The notes beneath the pieces were generated by a model that was not told the origin of the DNA, ran no database searches, and saw nothing but the letters and a program-made list of their open reading frames with translations. A stretch of 60,524 nucleotides of DNA from assembly GCA_937886325.1 (NCBI GenBank), contig CALABV010000005.1, positions 1 to 60,524 of the forward strand, written 5' to 3'. The position numbers and the translations under genes are program-made. Positions 8,703 through 17,340 of this stretch are shown piece after piece (positions within the stretch are counted from its first letter, which is position 1; each line of letters opens with the position of its first letter). This DNA is from an uncultured Geobacter sp. (lineage in GTDB: Bacteria; Desulfobacterota; Desulfuromonadia; Geobacterales; Geobacteraceae).

Positions 8703-9600
8703 TTAGGTCCCGGGCTTCTTGGCCGCCGTGTCGATGGCGATAACGCCGAAGTCCTTGGAGTTGAAGGTTACTTTCTTCACCCCGACGATGGTGTTGGTGG
8801 AGATAACGACACGGTTGCCGTTGTCGCGGGTCTCCTCGTTCCAGCCGAAGCGCAGGCCGGTACCGGGAGAACCGAAGGCGCATACTGCCGCCTGGATGCC
8901 CATGAACAGGGCGCGATGCGCTTCTACGGTTCCAGGTGAGGCGGAGCCGTAGTCGGTGAAGCGGACCACGTTCGGATGCTTGTGAAGAACGACATCGTTG
9001 TGCATACCGAGGCCGCCCTTCAGGATGGGCGAGTTCTTGCCGAGTGCCGCTGCCAGGGCCTTCTGGATGTCCATCCAGTCGTTGGTGCCGGTATTGGTCC
9101 GCAGGTCATACGCCTGATACGGCGACATCACGCAGACATAGTGGGTCTCGCCGTCGATCTGGATGGGCTGCAACTGCGGAGTGCCTTGCGTACCTCCGCC
9201 CATCATCTCGGCATAGGCAACCGCCTTGTCGATGGGCGCCAGGGTCATGGTGTCGCCGGTATCCACATCGGACTTCTGTGTGGCATTGCCGCCGTAGACC
9301 AAGTGATCCGAATCCGGGGCGGTGAAGGAGTTGTTGGCGAAACCGGTGTAGCTGGTCGGAAACACGTACTCACTGTTGGTGCCGCGAGCGCCGGACAGGT
9401 ACATGAAAAAGATTTCGTCAAATACCCTGGCCCACCAGTCGGTCTGCCGGGCCTTGGCGACCTCGCGCAGTTTGTGGAGGGTGCGCTTCCTGGTCATCCT
9501 GCCGCCGGTGTCGGCCCCGCCACGAAGCTGGTCGATGTAAACCGAGTCGGTATAAAACTCCAGTTTCTCCTCTTTCCCTTCCAGAACCGCATCGCCTTCT
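8703..9600 (-). CDS. Major capsid protein, exon 2 (N4gp56-type)
   Basis: This exon codes for the C-terminal 299 residues. It opens with EGDAVLEGKEEKLEFYTDS, then RGGADTGGRMTRKRTLH, and continues with the family's LxxLxxxARxxDWWARxFDE region. Taken alone, the open frame has an ATG at 9497 in the middle of the conserved block, which would wrongly give a truncated protein. The in-frame TGA just upstream of the exon lies inside the intron. The product forms the capsid shell. Confidence 0.88.
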
Positions 9601-10484
9601 CAGTATCTTCGAGCAGGATCGCTAATCCTGCCCCGTCCGCATGGACCGCTCTACCTTTCGGTAGAAGTTGAGACTATATCTTTACCCTTTACGGGTAGCG
9701 CGCACTTCCGGCCGCTTGGCCGTACTCTCTTCCGAGATAGTCGTTGAACCTTCCTGATGAGGGCAGACACCACCATTTCTAGCTCTTCCCAAATTACAGT
9801 TAAAACAAAGAAGCTGATAATTTTTAGGGAAGTTCTGTTTGATGATGTCTCGATAAAACTGTGACCCGCTAGTGTAACGACCACTTTTTCTTTCAAAATG
9901 ACCGTCATTGTTTACGTGATCAACAGTCAAAAACATGTGGTTAGCTTCCCCGCAGCAAGCACACTTGTTGCCGTATGCCTCATAGATGAGTTTTCTGTCT
10001 CTTTCTCTATGCAGCATCTTGAATCGTCTGTTTTTGGCGTTGTACTCTTCGCGGTTTTGCCTCCTGTACTCGTTGGCCTTGTCTCTATTCCGAGGCTTAA
10101 TGGTTTCAGCATTGTTCGCATAATGCGCTTTGTGCCATTCAGCGTCGCATTGAATACAACTATTTTTCCTTAGAGATTTGCCTCTATTGTTGTACAGGCG
10201 GAACTCGGCAATGTCCTTAGACTTGCCGCAAACCCTACATGTTTTTGTTCCCTCGAACAGGCTTGGCTGCTGATTACCCATTTGACCCCTCCTTGATCGG
10301 TTCGTTGTGCGGCTAAAGACTACATTATAACGAGCCGTTTCAAGTTGCAAGCCTATATATGAACTTTTTAGAGCATTCACGTTTATCATTTCTGATTTCG
10401 TTGTAGCGTTCATATCTTTAGGGCTTTCCAGCAATTCACGCGCTTTCCAATGCTGCTTACACAGCAAAGCGGCAGATTTTGTTT
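9601..10484 (-). mobile_element. Group I intron in the major capsid gene, 884 bases
   Basis: The 5' exon ends CGGU, which can pair with GCCG about 11 bases inside the intron, giving a P1 helix with U.G at the splice site. Near the 3' end is AAGATATAGTC (about 9670-9681), the conserved P7 element of phage group I introns. A GNRA-capped stem CTACC-GAAA-GGTAG and a stem GCAGGAT/ATCCTGC (P9 type) follow, and the intron ends in G as required. Splicing restores the capsid frame exactly. It houses an HNH gene. Confidence 0.85.
9682..10281 (-). CDS. HNH homing endonuclease encoded in the intron, 199 aa
   Basis: The open frame reaches 10467, but the ATG at 10281 has a strong AGGAGGGG site and begins after the intron 5' core. 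N-terminal zinc ribbon: CRVCGKSK (with a second pair CIQC). The HNH core has CACCGE, DHVNNDGH, then LLCFNCNLGRARNGGVCPH, so the catalytic His and the structural Cys pairs are present. It is expected to cut intronless capsid alleles and spread the intron. Lower GC than neighbours fits a mobile origin. Confidence 0.85.
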   Translation of the reverse strand: MGNQQPSLFEGTKTCRVCGKSKDIAEFRLYNNRGKSLRKNSCIQCDAEWHKAHYANNAETIKPRNRDKANEYRRQNREEYNAKNRRFKMLHRERDRKLIYEAYGNKCACCGEANHMFLTVDHVNNDGHFERKSGRYTSGSQFYRDIIKQNFPKNYQLLCFNCNLGRARNGGVCPHQEGSTTISEESTAKRPEVRATRKG

Positions 10485-10702
10485 ACCGGCTGCATCTTCA
10501 ACTGCATGGAGAGGTCGTATGTGATCAATTCGCCGGCATCGCTCTCCAGGTCGGTGAGCCGCCAGATTGGAGTGGTCGGCACCTCGCCGCCGCTCATGAA
10601 TTTTCGGGAGAAGTACCCTTTTCTCCCTACGTCCACCGCCAGATTCCCGGAATACCTTTTTACGGCCTTGGAATCGTTAAGGCCGATGATGGTCTGTCCC
10701 AT
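10485..10702 (-). CDS. Major capsid protein, exon 1 (N4gp56-type)
   Basis: This codes for 72 residues plus two bases of a codon. Features typical of N4gp56-type capsid proteins are present: start with a QTI..., AVKRYSGNLAVDV, then SxKFMSGG and RLTDLESDAGELITYDLSMQLKMQPV. The frame would then run into a stop within nine codons. Removing the intron at 9601-10484 joins GT to A and restores Val followed by EGDAVLEGKEEKLEFY, the expected continuation. RBS AGGAG upstream. The joined protein is 371 aa, normal for the family. Confidence 0.85.
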
Positions 10703-10794
10703 CCTCTGCTCCTTTCCGACCTTCCTTGGCCGCTGTTATTTTGGTTGTCCAGGGCAAGCGCCCCACGCTATCTACACGCTCTTTCCTGACCTAT

Positions 10795-10977
10795 TCAGGG
10801 GAGCTCATGCTTCCTGAAATGCTTCACCGTGATTGCCCGGTTGGTTGAAATCCGCATAACGATCTTTTTCCCTCCCTTATCGATCATGTCTATGCGGATG
10901 GTTTCCTTGCGGCCGCACACTTCGGTAAGATCGAATTCCAGGGCGTCGGCCACGTCTACGAACTTAATGAGTGCCAC
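10795..10977 (-). CDS. Small 60-aa protein before the capsid gene
   Basis: GTG start at 10977, almost touching the scaffold stop at 10981, so translation is probably coupled. The product is compact with alternating strands and charged residues, ending in KHFRKHELP. Genes of this size between scaffold and capsid are common in such modules, but no function can be given. Confidence 0.55.
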   Translation of the reverse strand: MALIKFVDVADALEFDLTEVCGRKETIRIDMIDKGGKKIVMRISTNRAITVKHFRKHELP

Positions 10978-10980
10978 CAG

Positions 10981-11976
10981 CTACGCCCTTGCCCGGTATG
11001 CCTTGGCCTGGGCCTCAGTCATCTTTTCAAGAGCTTCCTCGTAGGCCTCCCCTTCCAGCCTGTCGATGGACGCATACGGATCCTCGGTAGCGTTTGCGGC
11101 AGATGACGGAACCTCGCCGAGAGTTTGAATGTCCGGTAGCTTGGCCTTGGGCTTTGCGCCCTTGCCTTCTCCCTTGTCCTCTGCGCCGCCGTCCGTCTTA
11201 CTGTCTGCTTTGCCGCCTTTCTGCCCCACGATACCGATAATCTCCTTAATCTCCTTGTGTGCCATCTGCAGGATTTCGTAGCCGGTCTTGTACTGATTGG
11301 CCGCATCGGAAGCCAGGGACCGCACCGCGGCGTCCAGCATCCCGAGGAGTGCCTTGCCGCGTAGGGAGTCTTCCAGGTAGCCGGGGTTCTGCTGTAGAAA
11401 ATATTGTTGTTCGGCCTCCCACCGTTGCGACGCCTGGACCTCCTGCGCCGTCTCCAGGTTCTTCGCCCATGCCTCGCGGTTCAGTGCGTCTCGCTGGTCG
11501 GTGTATTCCCGGACAGAGATATCTCCCGCTTCGAACTTCTCCGAGAGTTCGTCCATCTTCTGCTTCAGGTCCGCCGGCACTTCACTGCTGACCTTGAGCG
11601 GGATGTCCGGAAGTTTCGGCGGGAGGGCGTCATCCGCAGCTTCGAAAGCGTCCAGGCTCGGCTTTGCGACCTCGCCCTTACCATCGTCGTCGGGCTTGGC
11701 GTCGCCGGTCGTAGTCTGCTTGTCTGGCTCCTTGCCTCCCTGGCCGTCGCCTTCACCGGCAATCTTCTCCAGGATGGCAGGGTCGATGTCGTCCTTGTCC
11801 TCAACCTTCGCGCCGTCATCGTCGGCGGATGACTGGATGCCTTCCTTCTCCTCGTCGGACAGGTCGTTCCATTCGTCCGCGCTGAAACCCTCCGGGATAT
11901 CGGCGGGCTTGTCGTCATCGTCCGGGATGACCGGCTTCAGGTCGTCAATTGCTGCATCGTCTACGGCTTTGCTCAT
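10981..11976 (-). CDS. Scaffolding protein, 331 aa
   Basis: Very acidic and Lys/Glu/Asp/Ala-rich with long low-complexity stretches (residues 1-130) and predicted helices in the middle and at the end. It lies just upstream of the major capsid gene, the standard place for a scaffold that guides procapsid assembly and leaves before maturation. No protease domain is seen. RBS AAGGAGG. Composition and order are the evidence. Confidence 0.75.
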   Translation of the reverse strand: MSKAVDDAAIDDLKPVIPDDDDKPADIPEGFSADEWNDLSDEEKEGIQSSADDDGAKVEDKDDIDPAILEKIAGEGDGQGGKEPDKQTTTGDAKPDDDGKGEVAKPSLDAFEAADDALPPKLPDIPLKVSSEVPADLKQKMDELSEKFEAGDISVREYTDQRDALNREAWAKNLETAQEVQASQRWEAEQQYFLQQNPGYLEDSLRGKALLGMLDAAVRSLASDAANQYKTGYEILQMAHKEIKEIIGIVGQKGGKADSKTDGGAEDKGEGKGAKPKAKLPDIQTLGEVPSSAANATEDPYASIDRLEGEAYEEALEKMTEAQAKAYRARA

Positions 11977-11990
11977 ACGGTAGTGCCTCC

Positions 11991-12203
11991 TTACGCCTGT
12001 ATGTTCGGATTGACGGCACGGGCCGCCATGAATCGCTGTGGGTCACGCCTGATTTCCTGGGCCTCGATGAGGGTATCGGCGTCTATCTCGGCCTGGGTGC
12101 GGTCGCGGGTTTCGGGGATGTCGACCGATTCAACTACGGCTGCCGTTTCTTCCTCGATTGCCTTGGTGATTTCCTTCGCCAGCGTCGTCTTCTTCTTCGC
12201 CAC
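11991..12203 (-). CDS. Small 70-aa head-region protein
   Basis: Basic N-terminus (AKKKTTLAKEI) and helical body with RDRTQAEIDADTL. It is packed between a second 70-aa gene and the scaffold gene with short gaps. No known domain. The tight spacing and a good GGAGGAG site support a real gene. Confidence 0.55.
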   Translation of the reverse strand: MAKKKTTLAKEITKAIEEETAAVVESVDIPETRDRTQAEIDADTLIEAQEIRRDPQRFMAARAVNPNIQA

Positions 12204-12213
12204 ATGCTCCTCC

Positions 12214-12426
12214 TTACGGGTTCTTGCCTTCGCCCATGTCGACCATGCGCTGCGTCTCTGCCAGGCGGGCCTTGTTCTCTTCCAGTTTCTTCTTGGCCAG
12301 CGCCTTCGCGCGTTCCAGGCGTTTCGGGTCTTTCTTCACAGCCTCGGCTCGACAGAGGGCTTCCAGGTCACGCTCGATTTCCCATTCCCGTTGCCACTTA
12401 TCGTCTGATGCCACTGTATTCCCCAT
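12214..12426 (-). CDS. Small helical 70-aa protein after the portal gene
   Basis: Almost wholly helical and charged (EIERDLEALCRAEAVKKD, then KKKLEENKARLAET). It starts four bases past the portal stop with an AGGATAAGGG site in the portal end. No family recognised; a coiled-coil head accessory is possible. Confidence 0.55.
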   Translation of the reverse strand: MGNTVASDDKWQREWEIERDLEALCRAEAVKKDPKRLERAKALAKKKLEENKARLAETQRMVDMGEGKNP

Positions 12427-12429
12427 CCC

Positions 12430-14550
12430 TTATCCTCCTATTCCCGGGGTCGGTAACGCATCCTGCGCCCCTTCCATAATGGTGTCAGCCGCCACGGCCA
12501 AGCCCGGCGTCATCGTGACCATCCCCGCCAGGCTCATCGCCTTCTCCATCATTTCCAGCCGCTTCGCCTGGGCCTCGACCTGCGCCTTGAGCGCCTGGGC
12601 CTCCTTGGCTGCCACCTCGGCGCTTGCCGCAGCCTCAGCCAATGCCTGTTGCTTCTGTTGCGCGTCCGCCTCGGCCTGCTCCTTCATGGCCTCCGCCTGC
12701 AGCTGCTCGGGCGATTTCTCTTCAGCCGGATCGCTCTGCCCGGTAATCTTGCGGATCCGCGCCACAAACTCATCACGGTTCGGGATGTCGGACATATCAA
12801 AGACCAGATCCAGCACCGCAAGGGCAATCTCGGGCGAGGTATTGGCCAGGGACTGCATCAACTCCATCAACTCGGAGAACTGCGCCTGCCGCACCGTCTC
12901 CCGGTAGTCCTGCTGGCTGATGACGAAATCCGCCTTCATGGCGGTAATGTCGTCATCAACATTGATCTCGGTGAAATCGACCTTGGCGCTATTCTCCCCG
13001 GTCAGCCGGAAAACCTTCTGTTCGTCGTAGAACTGCTCGATGTGCGACAACTGCAATTCCCCGGCTGTCTGCATGGCGAAGTACATATTGTCGAACACCA
13101 CCGCCGTAGAGGTCATGCCCTGGTTCTGCCGGGCCTGAATGGCGGCCCCGCTGACGGCGTTGGTCTCGCGACCCATGAGTTCGTTGGTGACGCCGCCTAT
13201 CTCCTCAATAAATGCCCGGTCCTGATTCGCAAGCTGAACGTGTTCGGCCGCCAAGGCTGTTTCTCTGCGCAGTTGCAAGGCGCCCGCTGATAACTTCCCC
13301 TGTTTGAGGACAATCATCCCGTCCGGACGCTGCGCCTCCTCAAACACGTTGTTCAAATCCGGGGCTGCGCCTTCCTCGGTGATGACCTGATTACTGGACA
13401 GAAGGAACTGCGCCTTGCTCATCCGCTTGTTCAGGTCGCTCTGCGGGTCACGCAGGTCGCGGATCATGCCGTAGGGCTCGCCGTCCTTGGCCCGGCGGTA
13501 GCACCAGATAGGGATAAACGGCAAACGGTTGTGCCGGTAGGGTGTGCGGGAGTGCATCAGGAACGTCCCACCGCACCAGATAGCGACGAACACCGGGCTT
13601 CTTACGGCATCCACCAGGCCTACGAAACCGTTGTCGACGAGATACTGCAGCACGGGATCGGTCTCGTCGTAGATAGCCCCGTCATAAGCCGCGCCCGGGG
13701 CCTTGACCACCTTCACCGCCTGGGGAGTCTGCCGATACCAGCACTCGATGATGCGGACCCTCGGCCGGGTATTCTCGGCGTCAATGTCGTTCTCTATGGC
13801 GTCGTCAAACTCCGGCGACTCCAGGAACTCGTAATCCTCCAGCATGTGTGGATAGAGCTTGCTGACGTTCTCGGACTCAATCTTGAGCGACTGAGCCCGA
13901 TCAGGAAACATGACCTGCGCCCAGTCCAGGTCCACCACCTTGGAGCGGAACAGGAATCGCGCATCAGACATATCCGGCGCCACCGATAGGTGATCGCGCC
14001 AGATGTTGCGCCACGACTCATGGCGTTCAAAGAGCGGCTCGCTTCCGTAGTCGCTCCGAACACCTTCCTCCAACCAGCCCACCCCGGCCTTAACCGCATC
14101 CTCGAACGCCTTGGAGCGGCAATACGGACTCTTGTTCACATCAGACAGGTATTTCAGGAGCTTGGTCTTGTTCTCGGCATCCCGGCCGCCTTCCTTGCGG
14201 CGGGGCAATACCTTGAAGTCGGCGCGGCTCTTGCGCTCCACCCCGAGGATCCAGTTGATTGTCGTCTTGGTGACGTTGTAGACAAGGGGCAGTTGGAAAC
14301 GATCCTCCAACACCTTCTTGTCGTCGTCGTCCCACTGGTCACCATCGTAGAACGCCTCATCCTTCGCCATCTCCACACGGTTCTCGGCCTGGAGACGCCG
14401 TTCCTGACGCCAATGCTGGCGCAGATCGGAAAGCAGTTGTTGCATTTCGTCCGAGTCCAGCGGATGGCCCTGAACGTCAACCGGCTGTTCCTGGCCGACA
14501 ATCATCCGTGACGCTTTCTTACGCTCTCTTTTCTCGACGGGAACCGCCAT
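12430..14550 (-). CDS. Portal protein, P22-type, about 706 aa
   Basis: The ATG at 14550 follows AGGGG and gives the usual N-terminus; the frame itself begins at 14583. Typical features of P22-like portals: an early acidic and Trp-rich FYDGDQWDD, LVYNVTKTTINWILGVERK, the RVRIIECWYR region, a central MSKAQFLLSSNQVITE, and a long C-terminal coiled coil (residues about 600-690) that forms the barrel. It makes the dodecameric ring at the capsid vertex through which DNA enters and leaves. A terminator-like hairpin lies just upstream. Confidence 0.88.
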   Translation of the reverse strand: MAVPVEKRERKKASRMIVGQEQPVDVQGHPLDSDEMQQLLSDLRQHWRQERRLQAENRVEMAKDEAFYDGDQWDDDDKKVLEDRFQLPLVYNVTKTTINWILGVERKSRADFKVLPRRKEGGRDAENKTKLLKYLSDVNKSPYCRSKAFEDAVKAGVGWLEEGVRSDYGSEPLFERHESWRNIWRDHLSVAPDMSDARFLFRSKVVDLDWAQVMFPDRAQSLKIESENVSKLYPHMLEDYEFLESPEFDDAIENDIDAENTRPRVRIIECWYRQTPQAVKVVKAPGAAYDGAIYDETDPVLQYLVDNGFVGLVDAVRSPVFVAIWCGGTFLMHSRTPYRHNRLPFIPIWCYRRAKDGEPYGMIRDLRDPQSDLNKRMSKAQFLLSSNQVITEEGAAPDLNNVFEEAQRPDGMIVLKQGKLSAGALQLRRETALAAEHVQLANQDRAFIEEIGGVTNELMGRETNAVSGAAIQARQNQGMTSTAVVFDNMYFAMQTAGELQLSHIEQFYDEQKVFRLTGENSAKVDFTEINVDDDITAMKADFVISQQDYRETVRQAQFSELMELMQSLANTSPEIALAVLDLVFDMSDIPNRDEFVARIRKITGQSDPAEEKSPEQLQAEAMKEQAEADAQQKQQALAEAAASAEVAAKEAQALKAQVEAQAKRLEMMEKAMSLAGMVTMTPGLAVAADTIMEGAQDALPTPGIGG

Positions 14551-14566
14551 TGAAACCCCTGAAACG

Positions 14567-14612
14567 AAAAAGCCCGCAACCATAGCCGATGTTTCCGACT
14601 GTGATTGCGGGC
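14567..14612 (-). terminator. Intrinsic terminator upstream of the portal gene
   Basis: On the minus strand GCCCGCAA pairs with TTGCGGGC, the stem extending inward with a few mismatches, followed by TTTTT. It lies inside the late operon between small genes and the portal, so it may be an attenuator or antitermination target rather than an absolute stop. A further palindrome GTAACTGCGGTTAC and a small CCTCG/CGAGG hairpin sit just upstream (14625-14660). Confidence 0.65.
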
Positions 14613-14661
14613 GTTGAGTGCCTCGACGTGCGAGGTTCGCTGTAACCGCAGTTACACTATT

Positions 14662-14835
14662 CTATTTTTTTATCAAAACTCTGGTCTTCTTCTGTTCCCT
14701 GATGAAAACCGGGGCACCTTGAGCCACATCAATAGAGATTTCAAAAGATATTTCCCCAGTAAAGGCCTCTTTTATTCTATCTTTGATGATTTCCATTACA
14801 CTGTCAAGATATTCCTGCTGCTTCCTATCGAGCAT
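14662..14835 (-). CDS. Small 57-aa protein upstream of the portal
   Basis: ATG at 14835 follows GAGGGA. The open frame ends in TAG at 14662. The product is helical at first (LDRKQQEYLDSVMEIIKDR) and ends in a basic tail. It directly follows another small gene with an 11-base gap. Function unknown. Confidence 0.5.
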   Translation of the reverse strand: MLDRKQQEYLDSVMEIIKDRIKEAFTGEISFEISIDVAQGAPVFIREQKKTRVLIKK

Positions 14836-14845
14836 CAGTGGTCCC

Positions 14846-15022
14846 TCATCGTGATTTCATTGCATCCCAATTGATGCTGTACCCCGTACCGTCAGGTTCA
14901 ACGGCATGGCCTATCTGGACAACCTTCGACCCCTCCTCCTGCGTCTTCGCCAACGTCCAGCAGACGCGCCTGCACTTGATGAGCGTTCTGTTCGGACAGT
15001 CTCGGCACGGCGATTGACGCAT
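14846..15022 (-). CDS. Small 58-aa Cys-containing protein
   Basis: ATG at 15022 is four bases beyond the stop of the preceding gene, suggesting coupled translation. A CxxC pair (CRDC) and a later CxxxxC spacing near the N-terminus suggest a small metal site. The stop overlaps the ribosome site of the next gene. No family recognised. Confidence 0.5.
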   Translation of the reverse strand: MRQSPCRDCPNRTLIKCRRVCWTLAKTQEEGSKVVQIGHAVEPDGTGYSINWDAMKSR

Positions 15023-15026
15023 GTGA

Positions 15027-15188
15027 TTATTTCTTTTCGTCGCTTTTGTAGCCCAAGATAGTGTTTAACGCCTTTAACTGGCGTGAAAATTGGGGATGCA
15101 ATGCGACAATCGGATTTTTTAGTAAACGGTTGCGCATACGCCTGAAAATTATGCGCTCCAATCTTGTGACGGGAACAAACTTGCTCAC
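15027..15188 (-). CDS. Small basic 53-aa protein
   Basis: GTG at 15188 overlaps the TGA of the AlpA-like gene (GTGA) and has AGGAGG at ideal spacing, so it is preferred to the upstream ATG at 15218. Basic and helical (RIIFRRMRNRLLKN). No known domain. Confidence 0.55.
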   Translation of the reverse strand: MSKFVPVTRLERIIFRRMRNRLLKNPIVALHPQFSRQLKALNTILGYKSDEKK

Positions 15189-15562
15189 AAAACCTCCTTC
15201 GCCCTGGACTCGATCCACGCTTCAAGTGTAGACAGCTTCCAGCCGCACACCTTCGGGCCAAGCTTTATCCTGGGGGGCACCAGGCCTTGACGCTCCCATC
15301 TATTCCATGTCGCTCTTGATACGCCGGTTATCATCCTTCGTTCTCTTTCACGGACAACCTTGTCGCCTGGAACGTGCGAGTTGTGCTCAGTTAAGAAAAG
15401 GGTTGGCTCCTCCGTCGTAACCAATTCATTCAACCATTCCTGATCGCCCACAAGTTCCTTTACTTTTTTCTCTCCAAGGAATTGGCACAATTCCCTTTGG
15501 AGTTTTATATCTGGCCCACCAAATAATGCGAGGAAACACCTTATTATTAATTCCGTCTCCAT
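15185..15562 (-). CDS. AlpA/MerR-like DNA-binding protein, 125 aa
   Basis: The last 50 residues hold a winged-helix type segment: ITGVSRATWNRWERQGLVPPRIKLGP, then W-x-LSTLEAWIES, the pattern of AlpA and excisionase-type proteins. The first 70 residues are an extra helical part. It lies right after the terminase block, an odd place for an excisionase; a late-gene regulator is equally possible. RBS GGAGG. Confidence 0.65.
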   Translation of the reverse strand: METELIIRCFLALFGGPDIKLQRELCQFLGEKKVKELVGDQEWLNELVTTEEPTLFLTEHNSHVPGDKVVRERERRMITGVSRATWNRWERQGLVPPRIKLGPKVCGWKLSTLEAWIESRAKEVL

Positions 15563-15575
15563 TTACCCGCCTCCC

Positions 15576-16004
15576 CTACGTTACTTCCCCCATCAGGATT
15601 TCACTCTCCGATATCTCCACGTCCCGACTGACCTTCTCGCCGCCCACTTCCAGAACCACCTCGCCTGCCGTCAATCGCTCCTCCTGATACGGCGGCATGC
15701 TGATGAGCTCGTCCAGACCGTCCTGAATGAACATCGCCAGCTGCGCCAGGCTGCGCGGATTCTCGTCGATGCCGAGATGCCGGGCGATGCCGACGACCTG
15801 CGACAATGCGGCCTCCTTGGCTGCCGTCCCTTCCGGCTCGTCGTACTTCCATGCCGATTCCAACGGGATCATGGCGCACTTGCCCATGCGCCCCTCCAGG
15901 AACAGCACCATGGTCGGCTCATATTCCGGGTCCAGTTCGCCGGCGCGAAACTGCTTTACGTGATGGAATTCCCGGCGCAGGTTGCCGAGATAACTGATGG
16001 TCAT
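15576..16004 (-). CDS. Hypothetical 142-aa protein after the large terminase
   Basis: Strong GGAGGAG site before the ATG. Mixed alpha/beta, acidic C-terminus. No motif recognised. Placement between terminase and portal suggests a packaging or head-assembly accessory, but nothing in the sequence shows this. Confidence 0.6.
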   Translation of the reverse strand: MTISYLGNLRREFHHVKQFRAGELDPEYEPTMVLFLEGRMGKCAMIPLESAWKYDEPEGTAAKEAALSQVVGIARHLGIDENPRSLAQLAMFIQDGLDELISMPPYQEERLTAGEVVLEVGGEKVSRDVEISESEILMGEVT

Positions 16005-16023
16005 ACTTTACTCCTCCCCACTC

Positions 16024-17340
16024 TCATGCCGCCATCCCCGAGCCGCGACGACGTTTCCAGTTGTCTTTCTGCTCCATGGCTGGCTGCTCATACGCAACAC
16101 ACATAAGCCCAAAACAATCGCTCCCATGTGAGGACCAATCGTGTTCTGGCCCCAAGCCCACATTCCGGTGTTCGTCCTTCTTCTCGTGGTACCATCCGAG
16201 CGCGGCCAGACCTGGCTCCGTTGTCGACTCATTGAACCAGATGGAAGGGAAAAGCCTCCTCCCGGCTTCAATCCTTGCCTTCGCGGCACCTTTGCCCTGA
16301 TTCGGAACCACGGTGACATCGTAGCCAGCGTCCCGAAATGCCCTGGCATACGAAATGTCGTAAACCTTGTCCTGGGCCTCGCCATCGTGTGGCAGCCATA
16401 TCTGTGCGCGGTCGGGCGTGTATTTTCGCTCCCGCAACCATGCGACATGGGTCGCCAACGGCTGGCCTACCGCCTCGTAATAATCAATAGCCCTGATCTC
16501 TCGCCCCACAAACTGAGCGCCCCACATCGCGAACGAGTCGGCCCTTGCCCCGGTCCCGCCGATATCGCAAAACATGCGGATGGTCATGAGCGGATCGGCG
16601 GCCACGCGACCAACTCGACCTTCCGCCCTCGCCTCGGCCAGGCATTTGGCGTAATAGGCTCCCTCGATTGCGGTGACGTAGCCACCCTCCCATATATGGT
16701 CATACTGGTCGGGCTGCATCCTGAGGCAGTCCAACCGCTCCTGTCTCAGTTCCGCGGTAAACCACGGATTGTCACGCCAGTTAGCCCGCACAACGGTCGC
16801 GCCGGTCGGTTTTTCGTCTCCACGCAGCATCGCATCAACGGGGTCGGTTTTCCTCCTGGGGTTCCATGAGAACCAGAGTTCGCTCCCGGGTGCTCGGATT
16901 GTTGGACGCAGGAGATTCAGCGAATGCGATGTGGCCGCCTGTGCCTCTTCCCACCACGCCCGTTTGAAGCCTTCCAGGGACTTTATTGACTCTGCGGTAT
17001 AGTCGTTCATACCCTTGAAAACGATAAGGCCGTCCCCTGGACATTGAATCACGTCGCGAAACACTTTGAAGCCGTCCGCTTCACCGAGGCCGAAATCTTT
17101 CAGCTTGGTTTCGATCAGGAGCTTAGAGGATTGGGCGAGGTCCTTTTGCACCTCACGGATACACGCGGCGCGCATTCCTTCGCCGCCGTTCTCGCCTGGC
17201 TCTGCCATGCAGTCCTCGACCAACTTGCCGGCAAAGAAGTGGGACTTCCCGGATCCCCTCCCGCCGTGCGCACCTTTATAGCGAGACGGTTCCAGGAGCG
17301 GCGAAAAAACCTCGGCCGTATCAATCCTCAGTGTGCGCAA
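16024..17340 (-). CDS. terL: Large terminase subunit, 438 aa
   Basis: ATPase and nuclease that pumps DNA through the portal. Walker A GGRGSGKS at residues 26-33 and Walker B with catalytic Glu in WWEEA at 129-133 are clear. The C-terminal nuclease half starts near residue 230 with an acidic FCDIGG..ADSFAMWG segment. Type is PBSX/XtmB-like. A TTG start overlaps the small terminase end by 20 bases, consistent with coupling. Confidence 0.92.
   Translation of the reverse strand: MRTLRIDTAEVFSPLLEPSRYKGAHGGRGSGKSHFFAGKLVEDCMAEPGENGGEGMRAACIREVQKDLAQSSKLLIETKLKDFGLGEADGFKVFRDVIQCPGDGLIVFKGMNDYTAESIKSLEGFKRAWWEEAQAATSHSLNLLRPTIRAPGSELWFSWNPRRKTDPVDAMLRGDEKPTGATVVRANWRDNPWFTAELRQERLDCLRMQPDQYDHIWEGGYVTAIEGAYYAKCLAEARAEGRVGRVAADPLMTIRMFCDIGGTGARADSFAMWGAQFVGREIRAIDYYEAVGQPLATHVAWLRERKYTPDRAQIWLPHDGEAQDKVYDISYARAFRDAGYDVTVVPNQGKGAAKARIEAGRRLFPSIWFNESTTEPGLAALGWYHEKKDEHRNVGLGPEHDWSSHGSDCFGLMCVAYEQPAMEQKDNWKRRRGSGMAA

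Noticed and set aside
9682..10467. 261-aa HNH protein using the upstream start
   Set aside because: The upstream 62 codons are the intron 5' core; ATG 10281 has the ribosome site.
14911..15261. 116-aa minus frame with Arg-rich end
   Set aside because: It overlaps three coupled genes and has no ribosome site; its composition is that of an out-of-phase shadow.
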